Assembly: GCA_933228895.1 (NCBI GenBank)
Contig: OW121855.1
Coordinates: 38,082,698-38,146,697 of the forward strand
Direction: 5' to 3'
DNA from: Platycnemis pennipes
Taxonomy: Eukaryota > Arthropoda > Insecta > Odonata > Platycnemididae
Length of the DNA: 64,000 bases
Both the position numbers and the translations under genes were made by a program. How positions within the stretch are numbered: the stretch's first letter is position 1; the number at the start of each line of letters is the position of its first letter. The notes under the pieces are model-generated. The model was not told the DNA's origin and ran no database searches. It worked only from the letters and a program-made list of their open reading frames with translations. Of the stretch, positions 35,546 through 49,129 are shown one piece after another.

Positions 35546-37740
35546 CTTGAGACTTCAGTGAGGAGAGCGTAAAATGAGGGAGAGGAGAGATTCAAGGGCA
35601 AGGAATCATTCCATGAACTGGTGTCTAAAGTGGCACCACAATTCCGAGTAGCATAAAAGCGCACGAGCTCAGAGGGGATAAAAAAGATAAAGCGGCAAGA
35701 CTAGGTTTTACTCCGTGAGGCATGATTTTTTCCTCTCTATCTCTGAATACTCAACCTTATCCTCAATCTCTTCTGACAGCATTGGTACTATTTCCTGCCC
35801 CCATTTGATATGAGCATTACTTCTGGGCTCAATATAATGTCAAGGGCTGACGAGTAGCTTTGAAAACTAAGCATATTCCATTTCTTCCGCCTCCAAGAAA
35901 CAGTCATAAAATGAGATCTGCCCTTCTTTTAAATGCACGTCACTAAATTCCACGTGGTTAAACACACAAAAATAAGAGGAGAAAATATACCGAGAATATA
36001 ATGGAATCTAAGGAATGTCTTACTCAAATGCACAAAAACAGAATCACAACCATTTTCGTTTCAATTTTCTCTCCATTGCAGGCAAACTGTGACACACATA
36101 TTTCATAACTAAAAAGTCTGTCACTGTTACGCATTAACAAAATATTTTAATATCCATTATTTTCATGGGTTCTTATAGTTTCAATTATTTTGAATGAGCC
36201 TCTTCGTGGTGCTATGGTTTTCGAGGAGTAACAAAAAAACTTACCGCGTTGTAGTCTTAATTCTAAATTCTAAGTTAGTAATATAAAACTTCACATTAGT
36301 ACACTGTACAAAAGAAGAACCATTCAACTACCTATGTTGATATGATAAAATTCATCGGATGGATATACCGTTTTTTCCGTAAAAGATTATAGAATTACAT
36401 TCAAACATAACTCGGGTCAATAAAGGAAATTTCAACTTGAACACCCACTAATCTAACACGGGTTGAAAAAAATCATTTTCGCTGAGCCATGATATGTAAA
36501 TTCAACTAGATATTTTTGTCGTTTTCACGCAAGTTCGTATACAAATGTCTCAAATTTACAACCCTCTGCGTTTCCTATTGTGTATTTCTCCACATCGGCC
36601 CGGTGAATAAAAAGTCATCTTTGATCAGCTATTACATAAAAAATGCTGTATTCGTGAGAAAATCCAGCCTTCCTAGTACAAATTCACACATTTTGTGAAA
36701 CACTTTACATCTCACAACGCGTGTATAAAGGTCACACAAAACACTGATATTATCGGTTCTCCTGCCTTTTGAAACCCTATAGACCCACCAAGACGAGACT
36801 ACGACGTTTATGAGCGTGCTCGGGCAGCCCTTGGCCGGACTGAACTATCCCATGACCCATAGGAGACGAATCTAGTCCACCCACACGTGACCACATACTT
36901 CGCGTACTCCCGTCACGAGGTCTTCACCTCAATCTCGACAATCTTTTTTTCCCGAGGCAGCTTCATTTCTTTTAAGGATAGGAGTCGTAAAGAGAGCTTT
37001 CAGGGTGAAAAGGGCACCTCGAACGCTGAAGCGACGGCGGTCTTTGGCGGGGCAACACTCCTTTGCAGTGGAGACGAGGGTGGGCAAAACCGGAGGGTCG
37101 AGAGGATGTTCAGCGAGGTCGTTTGGATAGTGGATGAGAGTGCAGACGCGCGTAAGGATGGAAGGGACAGAGGCTTAAAACTCGCGTCACGAAACGGTTC
37201 GATGAGGGACATCGAGTGGAGAGGAGGGGATCAAGGGTAAAACAACGGCCGATGAAGAGCGAGAGAGATGAGATGGTCCCAAGTCCCTGTTCCTCCCTGT
37301 ACCCTGGTGATGGGGATCGCAAGATGGAGCGAGACCCTTGCGGAGCGTGCCTCCTCGTGATATCGAGGGGCAGGCGTTTCGCAAACGCCGTTCGGTCTCG
37401 GGGTGGCCGGCCGCTTCCCCACTCCCACGTCAAGCACCTGCCATAAGGAAGGTTCGAACCAAAAGGGAAATGCGATCATAGCCTCTCCCCATCTCTCTCC
37501 ATAGGCACCCTCGTGTGCTCCGATGAGACTCGCAATGGGAGAACGTACTATGCGAGAGCGATTTATTCAGTCGTCACACTGTGCGAATTCTGCCCAGATA
37601 CTACTCCACAACGATACACAAAAAATCCTCAGCACTATTTTTTTTTAATTTTCATGCGGGTTCCTGGAAATAAATCGATTTAGGATATTTGAAAACAAGC
37701 GTGGGAAAATGAAACCCTTTCTAGGAGTACACAATAATTT
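35546..37740. other. Non-coding stretch with a GC-rich patch
   Basis: No gene recognised. The segment 36980-37480 is GC-richer, with overlapping frames of up to 117 codons in several frames on both strands. None has a recognisable domain. Confidence 0.45.
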
Positions 37741-37750
37741 TCGAATTGAA

Positions 37751-37877
37751 GCTGGCACAACTTTCTCTGATTTTGGCTAATATAATCTAAAATCGCTTTA
37801 AACTTGCAGTTGGTGAAATGCCTTTAATTAAACAAACAAATTCGTTCTCGAGTGACAAAATAATGTGCCATACCTGG
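37751..37877 (+). repeat. 127-bp direct repeat, copy 1
   Basis: It aligns without gaps to 38466-38592, with 10 mismatches in 127 positions counted by eye (about 92% identity). It begins GCTGGCACAACTTT and ends at GTGCCATACCTGG. No coding potential is seen. Confidence 0.9.
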
Positions 37878-38156
37878 CTTTAATTATTATTATGGATAGA
37901 ATTATAGTATAATGGTTATTTGAAAATTGGAACATCATGAAATCACAGTAGGTAATTATGATAAAAATAAATTTCGGCTCGAGATGAAATATTAGATACA
38001 TGATTTCATACGACATTTCTCATACCTATTTTATCAACTTTTGAATTGACTTGTATTTAAAAATCATAATGACAAATGTTAACAATATTATATGAAAACT
38101 GCAAAGAATATTGAACATCTAATGAAACGAACGACGGAAGCAGACACAAATATTAT

Positions 38157-38460
38157 GGTAGTATTGGTATTTATTTGGGGGAGGGAAAAGAATTTTGGGA
38201 TCATTTGTACAGTTTAGAGGAAAGAGGAAGTTTCGATGGGATCAGAGTCAGTGCGGAGTGTAACCTGTCGTCAGAATTAATCTACTCTTAACGAAAGGCT
38301 CCATGGTTTAACGTCCCATTCGACAGACGGCGTGCTGCATTCGAAGGGAAATCCACATATTACATCACCGGTATTTGATGCTGTCTTGATATGTCCCTTC
38401 GATCCCGGGCCTTCGAGATGGAAGGACAGTCCTCTAGCCACCACACAAGCTCGATCCTCA
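38157..38460 (-). repeat. tRNA-derived SINE-like repeat, copy B
   Basis: On the minus strand the head reads TGTGGTGGCTAGAGGA (A-box-like, around 38430-38440). About 30 nt further on comes GGGATCGAAGG (B-box-like, around 38398-38408), which is the spacing of a tRNA-type pol III promoter. The body shares the GTTTAACGTCCCAT core and the TATTTATTTGGGGG end with the copy at 9105-9405. It lies between the two 127-bp repeats, and its head ends within about 6 bp of copy 2. Confidence 0.6.
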
Positions 38461-38465
38461 TAGAT

Positions 38466-38592
38466 GCTGGCACAACTTTATCAGATTTTAGCTAATATAA
38501 TCTAAAATTGCTTTAAACTTGCAGTAGGTAAAATGCCTTTAATTAACCAAACAAATTCGTTCTAGAGTGATAAAATAATGTGCCATATCTGG
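38466..38592 (+). repeat. 127-bp direct repeat, copy 2
   Basis: Ungapped match to 37751-37877, start-to-start distance 715 bp. Its left edge nearly coincides with the head of the SINE-like repeat. Confidence 0.9.
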
Positions 38593-41480
38593 AATTGCTG
38601 CTGCAAACCATTATAACAAGATTAAAAAACACTACAAAAAATTCAAATTCTATAACAAATATTATAATTCTGATTTTATCAAGATTTAGGGAGCTCTACA
38701 CGCCATAGAGTAATATTACCACTGTTCCACTTAAACTTTAAAAACGTGCAGGCATTTAGTCGTCAGTGGCGGTCAATAACTTCGAGCTCGAAAAAGTGGC
38801 TTATAAGCTTAAATGTAAATAAGTGTTTATGCCAAAAAGAAAACTTTTGAATATCAATATTCAATAAATTAACCTCCTTTAGATAGTAAAAGAATAAGAT
38901 ATTTCAATATCGCAACAATAAGCTTTGTAGACAAAAACTAAAAGAACAGAAAAAATAACTTTTTCAGTTTAAGAATACAAAATATCCGTAAAAAGATTAT
39001 TTTTAAGTATTAGGATTGTAGTCTAATAATCGATATATAGAGATAGGTAACATGCTGATACACTTGTTGGGCAATGGACACAAAACGTACAATCAGGTAG
39101 TTTTCATGATAAATTTATGCATGAATGGAGTGCTAACAGCAATCCTACCTTTGATTGCAGGGGCTCCTGGCTGAAAGGCGACGGGATGGGTAATCCTCTT
39201 GCTATATCCTCAAAACACCTGTAAAAACCGATAACACTATCAATATGAACATTTAAATAACTAACAAGTCAGCATGGAAAATTATTTGGCCTATTGCGAT
39301 AATTTCTAATACCTATCACTTTTAATATAATTTTAAGTAGCAAAAGAAAATCACGAATATTTGATATTGTCTTCTTAGTCTCGTATAAACTTTGAGGAAG
39401 TTAATGAAAACATTTAGAAAGTACTCCCATACCTTGAATACTCTTCACATATTCTAATTATTAGTTCAAATGCCCAGCTAAATATTTTCGGAAGTGTACC
39501 GACTATCACATTTTTCGTAACAAAATGTACGACATAATTTCCAAAAATACATTCTCTACACCTGAATGTCTTTAACAACACAGCCTCATAGATTTGAAAG
39601 CAAGGATAATTTCTTCACCTTCATACATCATTAAAATTTAGTTCTTTGCGTAGTTTGGTGACATGTTGCTTTTGTTGTTTTGATAACAGGTGACCATAAA
39701 TTAATTATACAGAAGGGATGAATTCAAGTTTTCGCGCACAAAGCATCTGCAAATAATTATTTGCGACTTTAATCCTCTAATCCAACACATTTAAGAATTT
39801 CCGACGCATATTTTATCAAGGCAAAGCCATGACCATAAATATCTGTCTCGATTAATTTTCTTCATTATAGTTCTCTTCAATTTTCTTTGAGCCATATATT
39901 TTTTCCTATTAATTAGGTGTCTACTTCATGAAAAATTTTGCCAACCAGAATCTACGCACAATAGTAGAAAAAGTAAGCCTAAAATATGGAGAACTCTCAA
40001 GAACACAATACTTAGCCATGCTTGAGTCCAGCAACACATATTGGAATAATATGTTTTGAAAAAGAAATAGAGGAAGAGAACTAGAAAAATAGCCATCTGT
40101 TCGCCAACATAAATGTTCTGGAAATTCAATTACAGAAAACGGTGGCTACTACTTTGCAAAGCAATGAAAATGCAAATGCAATTAAACACATTAAAGGTGA
40201 ATGAGTCACTCTTCAGATACATGGTTTGGTATGGCCTGCATAAGCAATGCTCGCTGAGTAACGAATAAATGACTTAAAAGAGCAAAAAATACACTGCATA
40301 CGCGATTACAAATTCGAGACAGCTCCTATTTTCCCACTTAACACACCAAACTATTCCTCGATTCTCATTGTATACAATAACACTTAGATAAGCATGAATT
40401 CTACAGGATTTAAACTCATTCAAATCGCTAATTATACATGAATTCGAGATTTCAAAAGAAAAGTTTCTCCTCACTAAGTACTACAGGTAAAATAATATTA
40501 ATATCAGATTTAGTGAAGACACAAGTCGGGGAATCATTCCAAAAATATGTGGGATGTGACTTAAAATGATGATAGTAATGGCATGCATAAATAAATGTGA
40601 TTTTCTGTGCTAATTCTTAACACTAAACTTAGATAAATTTTAGGCAACACCGACCATAATAAGTAAGTTTATATTAATCTATATACATATGGAATATTGC
40701 TTGAAACCGATTATTAACAATATAAAGCATAACTTATGAATAAAAATATGGCCTCATAATAAAAAATATAATTGGTTTATAACCCAGCAGTAAAGGAAAA
40801 AGGAGTATTTATGATATATCTGTGTACTATTGGGCCACCTGAGTCAATTTAATTTTCCAATCACGGCCTAAAACCAATTTCATTCTCTATATAGGGATTT
40901 TATCATCATATTATAGATGCATCTTATTTAAAAGCATCAAATCTCTTTCTCCACCCTTGCGTATGAACTACAGCTGGGCTATCATTTGCTGACCTACTCA
41001 TACTGAACTCCATTGAAGGGGGAATTCGCCATAAGTGCATGAAATGTTTAAAACCGAATCTAACAAAAGAGTGTACTGAAAAATAATCAAAAGGAGTTGC
41101 GTCCACATCATTAGACGAAGATGTTTAGCACATGAAAATAAGCAAGAGCAAAAATTCAACAAAAGATGTTTGTAGCCGAAATTTTACCAATCCTGCCACT
41201 TTTGAACTAAAATTTTAACGGATCCTACTAGACTTTTCAATGCCTGATTACGAGTCATTAGAATGAAATGACTCTTCAAAAAAGGATTTCTGGCTCCTGA
41301 GATTTGATTAAACGCACATACATACACTCATTTGATTAAATGCACATATCAAGGAAATCTCGAAATGACTAAATGCAATAAAATGGATGGGAATTTCCAT
41401 TTATTCCCCTCAGAGGGAAAAAGAAGGTTTTTTTGAAAGAAAAAATTAATCCAACACGTAAATACATACCTAAGTGAGAT
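38593..41480. other. AT-rich non-coding stretch
   Basis: Nearly 3 kb with frames no longer than ~67 codons and no recognised repeat. Looks like ordinary intergenic or intronic DNA. Confidence 0.55.
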
Positions 41481-41487
41481 GAAGGAA

Positions 41488-41870
41488 ATAGAGAGAGAGA
41501 GAGAGAGGTCAATACCCGGGAACACGCGAAGCCGCCAACTAGGGTCGGGATAAAATAACAAGCGAGCGTGTGGCATGGGGTGGGGATAAAAGAGCTTTTT
41601 TTGATTGTGATGAACGGGAACGAGGCTGGAAAGGAAACTTGGGAAGGAAGTGAATGTGGGAGAAGGGGAGCGTCGAAGGAAGGAAACGCGTGGAAGGGCA
41701 TAAAGTATGGGGATTGAACGAAACGAGAGAGGTAGGTGGGGTGAGCGACTGTGAGGGGGAGAGGTTTTCACGAAGAGAACGGGTGGAGGGCGGGAGATTT
41801 TCGGGCCGCGGCGTGTATATTCATGGTAGAAAGAGGGAGGTGATAGGGTACAGGTAAGGAAGGCGTTCGC
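41488..41870. repeat. Purine-rich tract with (GA)n
   Basis: A GA run at 41491-41507 is followed by ~350 bp of purine-biased plus strand. A 140-codon minus-strand frame across it is S/P/F-rich and compositional. Confidence 0.65.
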
Positions 41871-44139
41871 GGCGTCCCTTGGGGTTTCTAAATCTCAAAC
41901 ACAAACCTTCTCGAGATTCAAAAATATTGGGGAATATATGTTTGCATTAGAGGCAACAAAATATCAATACCTCCCACTATCGTTCATCTCATCGACAATT
42001 ATTTATAGCACTCAACATTGTTTTATAAACTAATGTAGAAGTACCTAAATCCTGACATGTTTGGTGGAGTTGGAGTTCACCAAATTATGACTAAGCCCAA
42101 CGGAGAGTGTAATTAACAAATCACATTTCACATATATAGCGGGGCAGTTTCCTATTCCACCTGCAGTTTCCAGAAATATATAGTATCCAATTGTTAACAC
42201 ATTTAAACATTTGAGTTTGACTGACCGTGACTTTTGCTCTCTCCCGGATTTGAAGCCACGACCTTCATCATGGGTGTTTTCAAGTCTTGTTTCCGCACTA
42301 ATAGGAACTTCAGACCGGGAGGTAAGGCATAGTGAGGAGGAAAATCTTCAAATTCCTCTAGAAAGATGTTATAACTTGGAAGACCTCTTTTTCTTAGATA
42401 CATAATAGGTAGTGTAAATACATCATCAATGGAAAGACACTGTTGATGATTAAAGGCGAAAGCAACGCTATTCCTCCCAAATTCCAACCATAAATTAACC
42501 CGACCTCTTTGCTGACGACGATAAAAGAGTTTTTACGGCGTCCCGTTCTCAAAGCGGATTCTTTTAAGGGAACTAGTTGAATCAGTCAAAACATCGACAC
42601 CAGAGATCCACCGGAGGGTGTTGATTCGAGAGGCAATCACTTAAACCGTAAGGGTAACTCTGTTTGATGATCACTGACGAAAGGTGAAGGGAAGGGTGTG
42701 GATTGGAGTTTCCTTTTACCACCCGATCTTAATTTTCCCGGAAACAAAATATAAGGTAGCCAGAGATAAGGTATTTTCACCTCCGTTGGAACTGTGTTAC
42801 TAATTCATTTAATTAGGGTTAATGAAATAATCGCCATAGTGTATCAAGAGTCTGCCACTCGGATTTATCCTGCGAGTTACATCACTTTAAATTGAATGAG
42901 CAATAAAGTCCAAAAAAAACAAATTGCAAAATCTTGGAAAGGATTACTTTAGCATGTGTTCGCCACATGAACTGGTTTATATTTTATAATGCAATGGAAA
43001 TGAATTCATCAAAACGAGCATTCTTAATTTTCCTGTAGATAAGACAGAAAAGACATGAGAAACACAAGGTAGAAATTTTCTTTACAACGGAAAAAAAGGT
43101 GAGGAAAGCTGCAATCGGTTTGGGGAGGAGACGCACAAAAGTAAAATTTGCGAATTAGTTTTTCATCCATTTGCAAAGTAAGGAATAAATCGAGACGAAC
43201 TTATGAAACGTGAGGAATGAGATTAATAAGAGAAATTACGGAGGTTATACAGCAAAAAATGAGGGTATACTAAAAACAAAAATAAAAACGAAGAGAAGAG
43301 ATCGAAATCATTAAGCATTGCATTCTTTTCATTCAGTATACAATTATTTTCTTGAAGAAAGATTACTAGATAATTTATAATTTCGCGTTACCCAGAGCAC
43401 AAGATACTATAAGTACAACTGTAACGGTAATTTCACAGTACTCATGAGTTAAAAGCAAGGCTAGGCGAGAATTACCGGGTTGGTCGTATGAAATACCTAT
43501 TCTACCTTTCGAACTTGAAGCAAGACTACCTCGACCTTTATCTACCTGGCTTGCAAGGCTGTCAATACTTTTGACGACCTCAAAGGTTTTAACTACGGTC
43601 ATAGAGCATGAGAGATATATCTTACACCAAGACCTTGAAGTATCTAACACCGAAATGGCCCCAAAAGAAACTCTCTGAAGATTTTACAGTCCCAGACCCT
43701 ACAAAACTCTTAAGAAGTATCGTAAAGAAACGTATAGCACACCACGCTCGCGCAACTTAGACGTGGAAAAGGCCATCACGAACCTTGTAGCCTTTCGGCC
43801 GTGAATGTCGGCTTTCATGTAAGTTAAGACAGCTATGGAATTATGAGCCATTCGCAAATTCTCTCAGTAAACGTAATCACATCGTGCCCACAGTTATTTT
43901 CGTCGTTAACTTCTGATTTATTCGATACATTTGCGATCAATGAATTATAATTTTATGCAAAGCAATATAAAACTCAAATGCTTTAAGTTAGATTACAGCT
44001 GACTTAGTCATTCTATTTTATACAAATAAATATTCTATCGAATAAAAGCGCACCTTATTCACGTCACCGTCAACAGCAACCTTTATCTTTAAATGCCCTT
44101 AAATGTTGACTATTCCAATGGTAAGTTAACGCATTCGCT
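41871..44139. other. Non-coding stretch
   Basis: No gene recognised. A minus-strand open stretch at 42203-42487 has a protein-like composition (for example SIDDVFTLPIMYL and FLEEFEDFPPHYALPPG). It has no ATG at its upstream end and matches no family I know, so it is left unannotated. Confidence 0.4.
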
Positions 44140-44290
44140 GGTTTATTAGTGGTTTAGGCATGGGTAGTTGATCGATTACTACCCAAGATTGACAGGATGC
44201 CACTATAAGGTTCAAGGTCCCAGTTCAAACTGACCGTGGAGCCGTAATATGATCACCAATATTTAATTCCAACCCACCTTCCATTTAAAT
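44140..44290 (+). repeat. Possible tRNA-like SINE remnant
   Basis: A B-box-like GGTTCAAGGTCC near 44201-44212 follows an A-box-like TGGTTTAGGC near 44151. An 8-bp hairpin TGGGTAGT/ACTACCCA lies between them. No other copy was found in the window, so this is tentative. Confidence 0.25.
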
Positions 44291-44639
44291 TATTCGATAA
44301 GTGTGATGGAGGGCTCAAAGGAAAAATTTACGATTACGCCAATGCACTGAAATAACTCTTGAAGGGGGATGGAGAATGCCCTTGGAATGGACATATTTGG
44401 GGTCAAAGCGAAATTTACCGACTGATGATGGCGTTGGATACGAAGTGATTACGGAGATGAGAATCAGAAGAGAGGAACTGGAAATAGAGGTTTTAGACCT
44501 ATAACTGTGTCACAGAGTGTCACTGTGATATCACTCCTACCAGTAGTATTGCCGTAGCTTACTGAAAGAGATGGATATGAAGTGGTAAAGATAGAGAAAG
44601 AGAAGTAGGAAGTGAGAGGGAAACTGAGATATGGGGATG

Positions 44640-45170
44640 AATGGCAGATTTAATCACCTCTCCCCCTATCCCGTGGAAACCGGTTGAAGGTGAGTTTGAA
44701 GGACTCGAGTACTCTCCAGTTGCCGTCACTCGTTGCTCCGACGGCGTTAACAAACGGGACGAGGCGTCTGCAACGGGATAGGCAGGTAACCAACCAACCC
44801 GCCCACACGAACACGCACACCCACTCAATCCACTCGCAAACGTACGCACGAGTGGCGGGTAGTAACTCACACACGATGCGCGAGAGAAAAGCAATCGAGG
44901 TCACGCGGGAGATGACACTTGCGTCACCATATGCAGGGAGATGCTGATTAAGTCGTGTCGTCGGTGGTACACGACGGCGGCCGGGATGGGGGGGTAGCAA
45001 AGGAAGGGGGGGGGAGGGTTTGAAGTAGATTGAGAGGGAGAGAGGTCGAGAGTACTTGGAGAGGGGATATTCCGAGCGGAGATGAGTGTGCTCCATTGAT
45101 TGCCGATAGGGAGGGAGGCGTCTGATTTCAACCGGAGCGCACGACAACGATGTATGACAGGGAGTCAAAA
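44640..45170. other. GC-richer segment with purine tract
   Basis: Overlapping frames of 76-172 codons on both strands result from higher GC and from G/A runs at 44975-45070. No domain recognised. Confidence 0.45.
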
Positions 45171-45429
45171 ACAGTCCGTCTTGCGTCGAATAAATATGAA
45201 GCGCGGCGATACTTTACACGGAACTGAATGTGAATTCAATTACGAGGATGGTTCTTCATCAAGTTCGGTTCCCTGTCAACTGAAGGTCCTCACCTCAACC
45301 TCCTCAAACTACAACGCGAGATTTAAAGGTTTCCTTTCTGATCGCGTATTAGAATACAATAGACTTACAACGGGATGTTTTGTGACGGCGCAGGAAGCTG
45401 CATCCAACAGATACTTCTATTAGGTAGTA

Positions 45430-46860
45430 GGTTTCTTCAACAGGTGCTCGCAGATGCTTGAAGTCTGAAGTTATAATTATAATTTAAACGGCTCACATGT
45501 GGATCCTGGTCGGTAGCGTGTCGGACGGACAACTAGAACGATTCTTTGAAATGATCAGGCTTAGTATTAAGTTATGCTAGGCAATTTGATATAATAGTTA
45601 GTATCAGTTGATAACAGATAACAGTAGCTGCACCTAAAAACTAATTTCATAATTAAAGAACGGACCATGGAAACTATTGTTTCAACTTCTTCCGCGATGT
45701 CTTATTATCTGCTCCATCTCAAGGTCTTAAAATACCTATATCACACTCTGCATCTCTCTCCTACAAAGCTTAAAACTTAAAACACTACTTTCTATTTTCT
45801 CATACCATATCATCCATATTATGGAATGACAGCACGCTAGATTTCAGATTAACGTCTTCAGAGATGACCTTTCCTTCATTCCTTAATAACCAACTTTGTG
45901 TTCTCCAATTAGTACCTATAATTTTTACGCCGTGATAACACTCCAACTGAAATCATTAGTGTGCAATATATCACAAAAATTTCATATTATGTAGGATTAC
46001 ATTAATCAACCATTTCACCTAGTATTAGATAATGATGTATTAGGTATATCATCTCACAAGACTACTCTCAGCAATACCACGATAACTGCTTGCAGAACTA
46101 AATATCTTAATAATCGCTGGTGATATAGTAGCACTTTCTAATACAATTTACCATTATCACTTATCACTCGATACCAAGACTTCCTGAGAGCAAGATGAAG
46201 TTCATAAAATTGAGTTTTTAATTCGTTGGCCTCGACGGGGAGAGAACGTCCTGGATAATAAACGAAAGATTAACGACTGAGGAAGTTATTACCTGTACGA
46301 TACCCGCCGTTAAAAGTTACGGAGCGGAAGGAAGGAAGAGATCAGTAGAAGATGCGATCGACGAACTACTTACAAACTTCACCGTGAGTTCCTTCATGCA
46401 CTTCACTTCCTAGTTCCTTCATTCACTTTGGATTCCATGCTTCTCCGTGAGATGGATTGGAGTTTTGATGTGTTTCCCAGCACCTAGGTTACACGCACAT
46501 CCACGGGAATAACCGCAATTTACGCTTTCTGCAAAGCCCATTTCCATTCGGGGCAATTTGAAATTCATGACATGATTGCCTACGATAATAACTCAACTCT
46601 CCAGTTCATTTGCTACAAGAGAACATAACAGTGCTTTGAGGTCATCAGTTTCCGCCCATTCATCCGTGAATGGACGTTTGAACACGCTTCATGAGACGAC
46701 AACAATTAGAGAAGAGGACGGAATCTGATTGGCTAATGAGGAGTTTTAAAGAATGATCGCAATGGAATAGAAATAACTAGCGCAATGTAAAACGAATCAA
46801 CTTGAAGCAAACTGATTTTATCTGAAATAATAACGCTTGGGCTGATCATAGAATTGAAAA
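45430..46860. other. AT-rich non-coding stretch
   Basis: No frame of note and nothing recognised. Confidence 0.5.
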
Positions 46861-46861
46861 A

Positions 46862-46982
46862 TGAAGGCTTCGCATGAATATACAGAGCAAGTAGTTTATG
46901 ATGTGAAATGAAGAGGTAGCCCGTTAGGAGAATCGAGTGGAGAGCTGTGTCAGAACTTCCGATTTCAGATAATGGTGATGAG
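46862..46982 (+). pseudogene. Degenerate 3' fragment of the RTE family
   Basis: It aligns to the end of the 29.4-kb element: a GGCTTCGCATGAATATACAG segment matching the post-GRGRPR region, a small deletion, then AGAATCGAGTGGAGAGCTG matching the conserved tail, and a decayed stop region followed by GGTGATGAGG. The palindrome over the stop is no longer intact. It is the most diverged of the three family copies in the window and is 5'-truncated. Confidence 0.7.
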
Positions 46983-46989
46983 GTCTATC

Positions 46990-47690
46990 GTACGGAAATT
47001 TTGATTAACTACTGACGAAAATGGGACGAAGGTATTACTCCATTTTTTTTAACTGCCTTCGGTTCGAGTAAATTCATACCCTTGATTTCAATCCTCCGGG
47101 GATTAAAACTAGAGCCTCAAGTCATATTAATATCATGGAGGATTAGATTAAGTTTCATACAAGAAAGTGAGTTTTAACCCAAAGAAATTGAAAGAGCTAA
47201 GGAAATTACTTTTAAGTCAATGCGACGCCATACTTATTACTAAGAATTTTCTATTGTATAATAACATTCAGCAAATGCCAATGAAGGAAAACCAACCTCA
47301 GCTCATTTTTAATATTTCAGCTTTTTAGGAATACATTTCTGCCATGGGTAAAACATTTTTTGCCATTAAACAGACAGAAGGTATGACATTATCGATATAG
47401 TTTAAGGTGATTTCATGATTGACCGACCGTTTAAATTACCTCAGATTATTAAGTACGGTGCGTGACAAAGTGAAAGGTGATTTTTATGGAAGTAAGGTGT
47501 AGAACCTATCAAACATGATGTAGATCGCAGTACATTTATACACATTCAATCAAGTATGCAATGGTTGAAAATTTACTGAGTGAAATAAATGGAAGTTTAA
47601 GTAAAAATTCACGAACAAAACATCTGAAAACGATAAAACACCGAGGTTTTGGTGGAAAAATAAAATTAATTAACGATAAGAGACGCTAAC
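46990..47690. other. AT-rich non-coding stretch
   Basis: Nothing recognised. Confidence 0.5.
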
Positions 47691-49120
47691 TCCGTTCACC
47701 TCCTCTGACGCTTAGTTATGCTCGAGCAGGAAAAACCTGCGAGATACTGTTTAATTAGGACACTATACCAAGCTCGGTCTTCCTTTCTTTCTTCGGCCTC
47801 TTCCCGGGACGCGATTCGCTCTGTTCCAACGTCGTGAGCACAGGATGACGGGAGAGAGATTGGGAAGAGCCGTGCTACTTCAGAACAAGAGGCCGGACAG
47901 AGATGCACTCACCGCATGCGGGCTCTTATTCTTTCAGGTTTGGGAGAGGGAAGAGGAAATTAGAGGAACTCGTCGTTCACGGGACGCATAGGAAAACGGT
48001 AGGATCTGAGTGTGACGACGGGATAAGGAGGGGAGAGAGGGAGAAGAGAGAAAAAGTCGCCCCGTCCTGCATGCAATCCACTGGACTACTGGGGTAACGG
48101 GACGGCCTCAGTATGGGGTCAAGGACTTTCAGGTTAAAATACCTTTTACGTTCTGAGCTCTTGCGGTCCTTCTAATCTCGTGGGAAGCCTAGCCGAAGAA
48201 CGAGGGTCAGCCTGGTTAATAAAAAAATAAAGCAAGTCCTCCACTCGTACCATTCCTCTTATCGCCTTCCAGCTCCGTCCACCGCGCCTCCTTTCATTCC
48301 GATTTCTCGAGGCACGTACCCTGATACGTCCACGTAAAGCGGACCAAACCCCTTCATATCAGCGACTTCCCGTCTTTCTCCCGACAATCCCCTCCCTAGG
48401 GCGGAAAAACTCCTTCTTCCCCCTACCCCCTCCACTTCTACCCGAGAGAAGAAAGAAATTTTTTAATTAAATCTTGGAAAAATACGCGTAACTAGTTGCG
48501 AAACTTCCTACCCCCCTCCCCTTTTAACCTCCCCCACTCTATCCGACGCTGAAGCTAATGAATACCAAATGGGATCACATTCCACGGCTCCCTTTTTATT
48601 TTCCTCCCATCCACTTGTTCTCCCGAGACCCTTGAGATGAAGAAACGAACAAACGATCCGGGTTATTTTTTTTTGGCGAGTTCCTACGCGTAAGTGTGGC
48701 GAGGAGGCGCCGCGGCGTGCGCGCCGTGTTCTCACATGCACAACGCACACCCTATTCCCTACCCCTTTTCCCCTCCCCCAGGCCCCCAAGTCAGGAATTA
48801 GAACGAGCTCTCGATTTCTTTTTCATCCCCGCTCGCACACTCATGCGAGCGGGCATGCATCTTTTTTACTGCGCCATCCCGTCGTCCTTTCCCCCTCTCC
48901 CCTTTCAGCCGCCCCATGAGTAGCAATGAAAAATGACGAGAATCGACGACGAAGAGTCCGTCGAATTCTTTTTTTCTCCTATATGTGCGACTCCACGAGC
49001 CGAAATTTATGCATTCCGCCCTCAACGCATTACGAATAAGAATTCTCCGGGAATAAAGCTGGTCCCGGCACAGACCCGAAAATCCCGCTTCAAAAATATT
49101 GATTCCAACGGAAAAATATA
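47691..49120. other. GC-richer region with skewed tracts and a CpG-dense core
   Basis: Purine-rich (47920-48060) and pyrimidine-rich (48240-48540, 48740-48910) blocks surround a CpG-dense core at about 48700-48730 (GGCGCCGCGGCGTGCGCGCC). It may be an island near a promoter, but no adjoining coding exon is recognised. Confidence 0.35.
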
Positions 49121-49129
49121 ACAATTCGA

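Noticed and set aside
44559..45168. Overlapping minus-strand frames of 111 and 172 codons
   Set aside because: Compositional frames in a GC-rich, purine-skewed segment. No domain seen.
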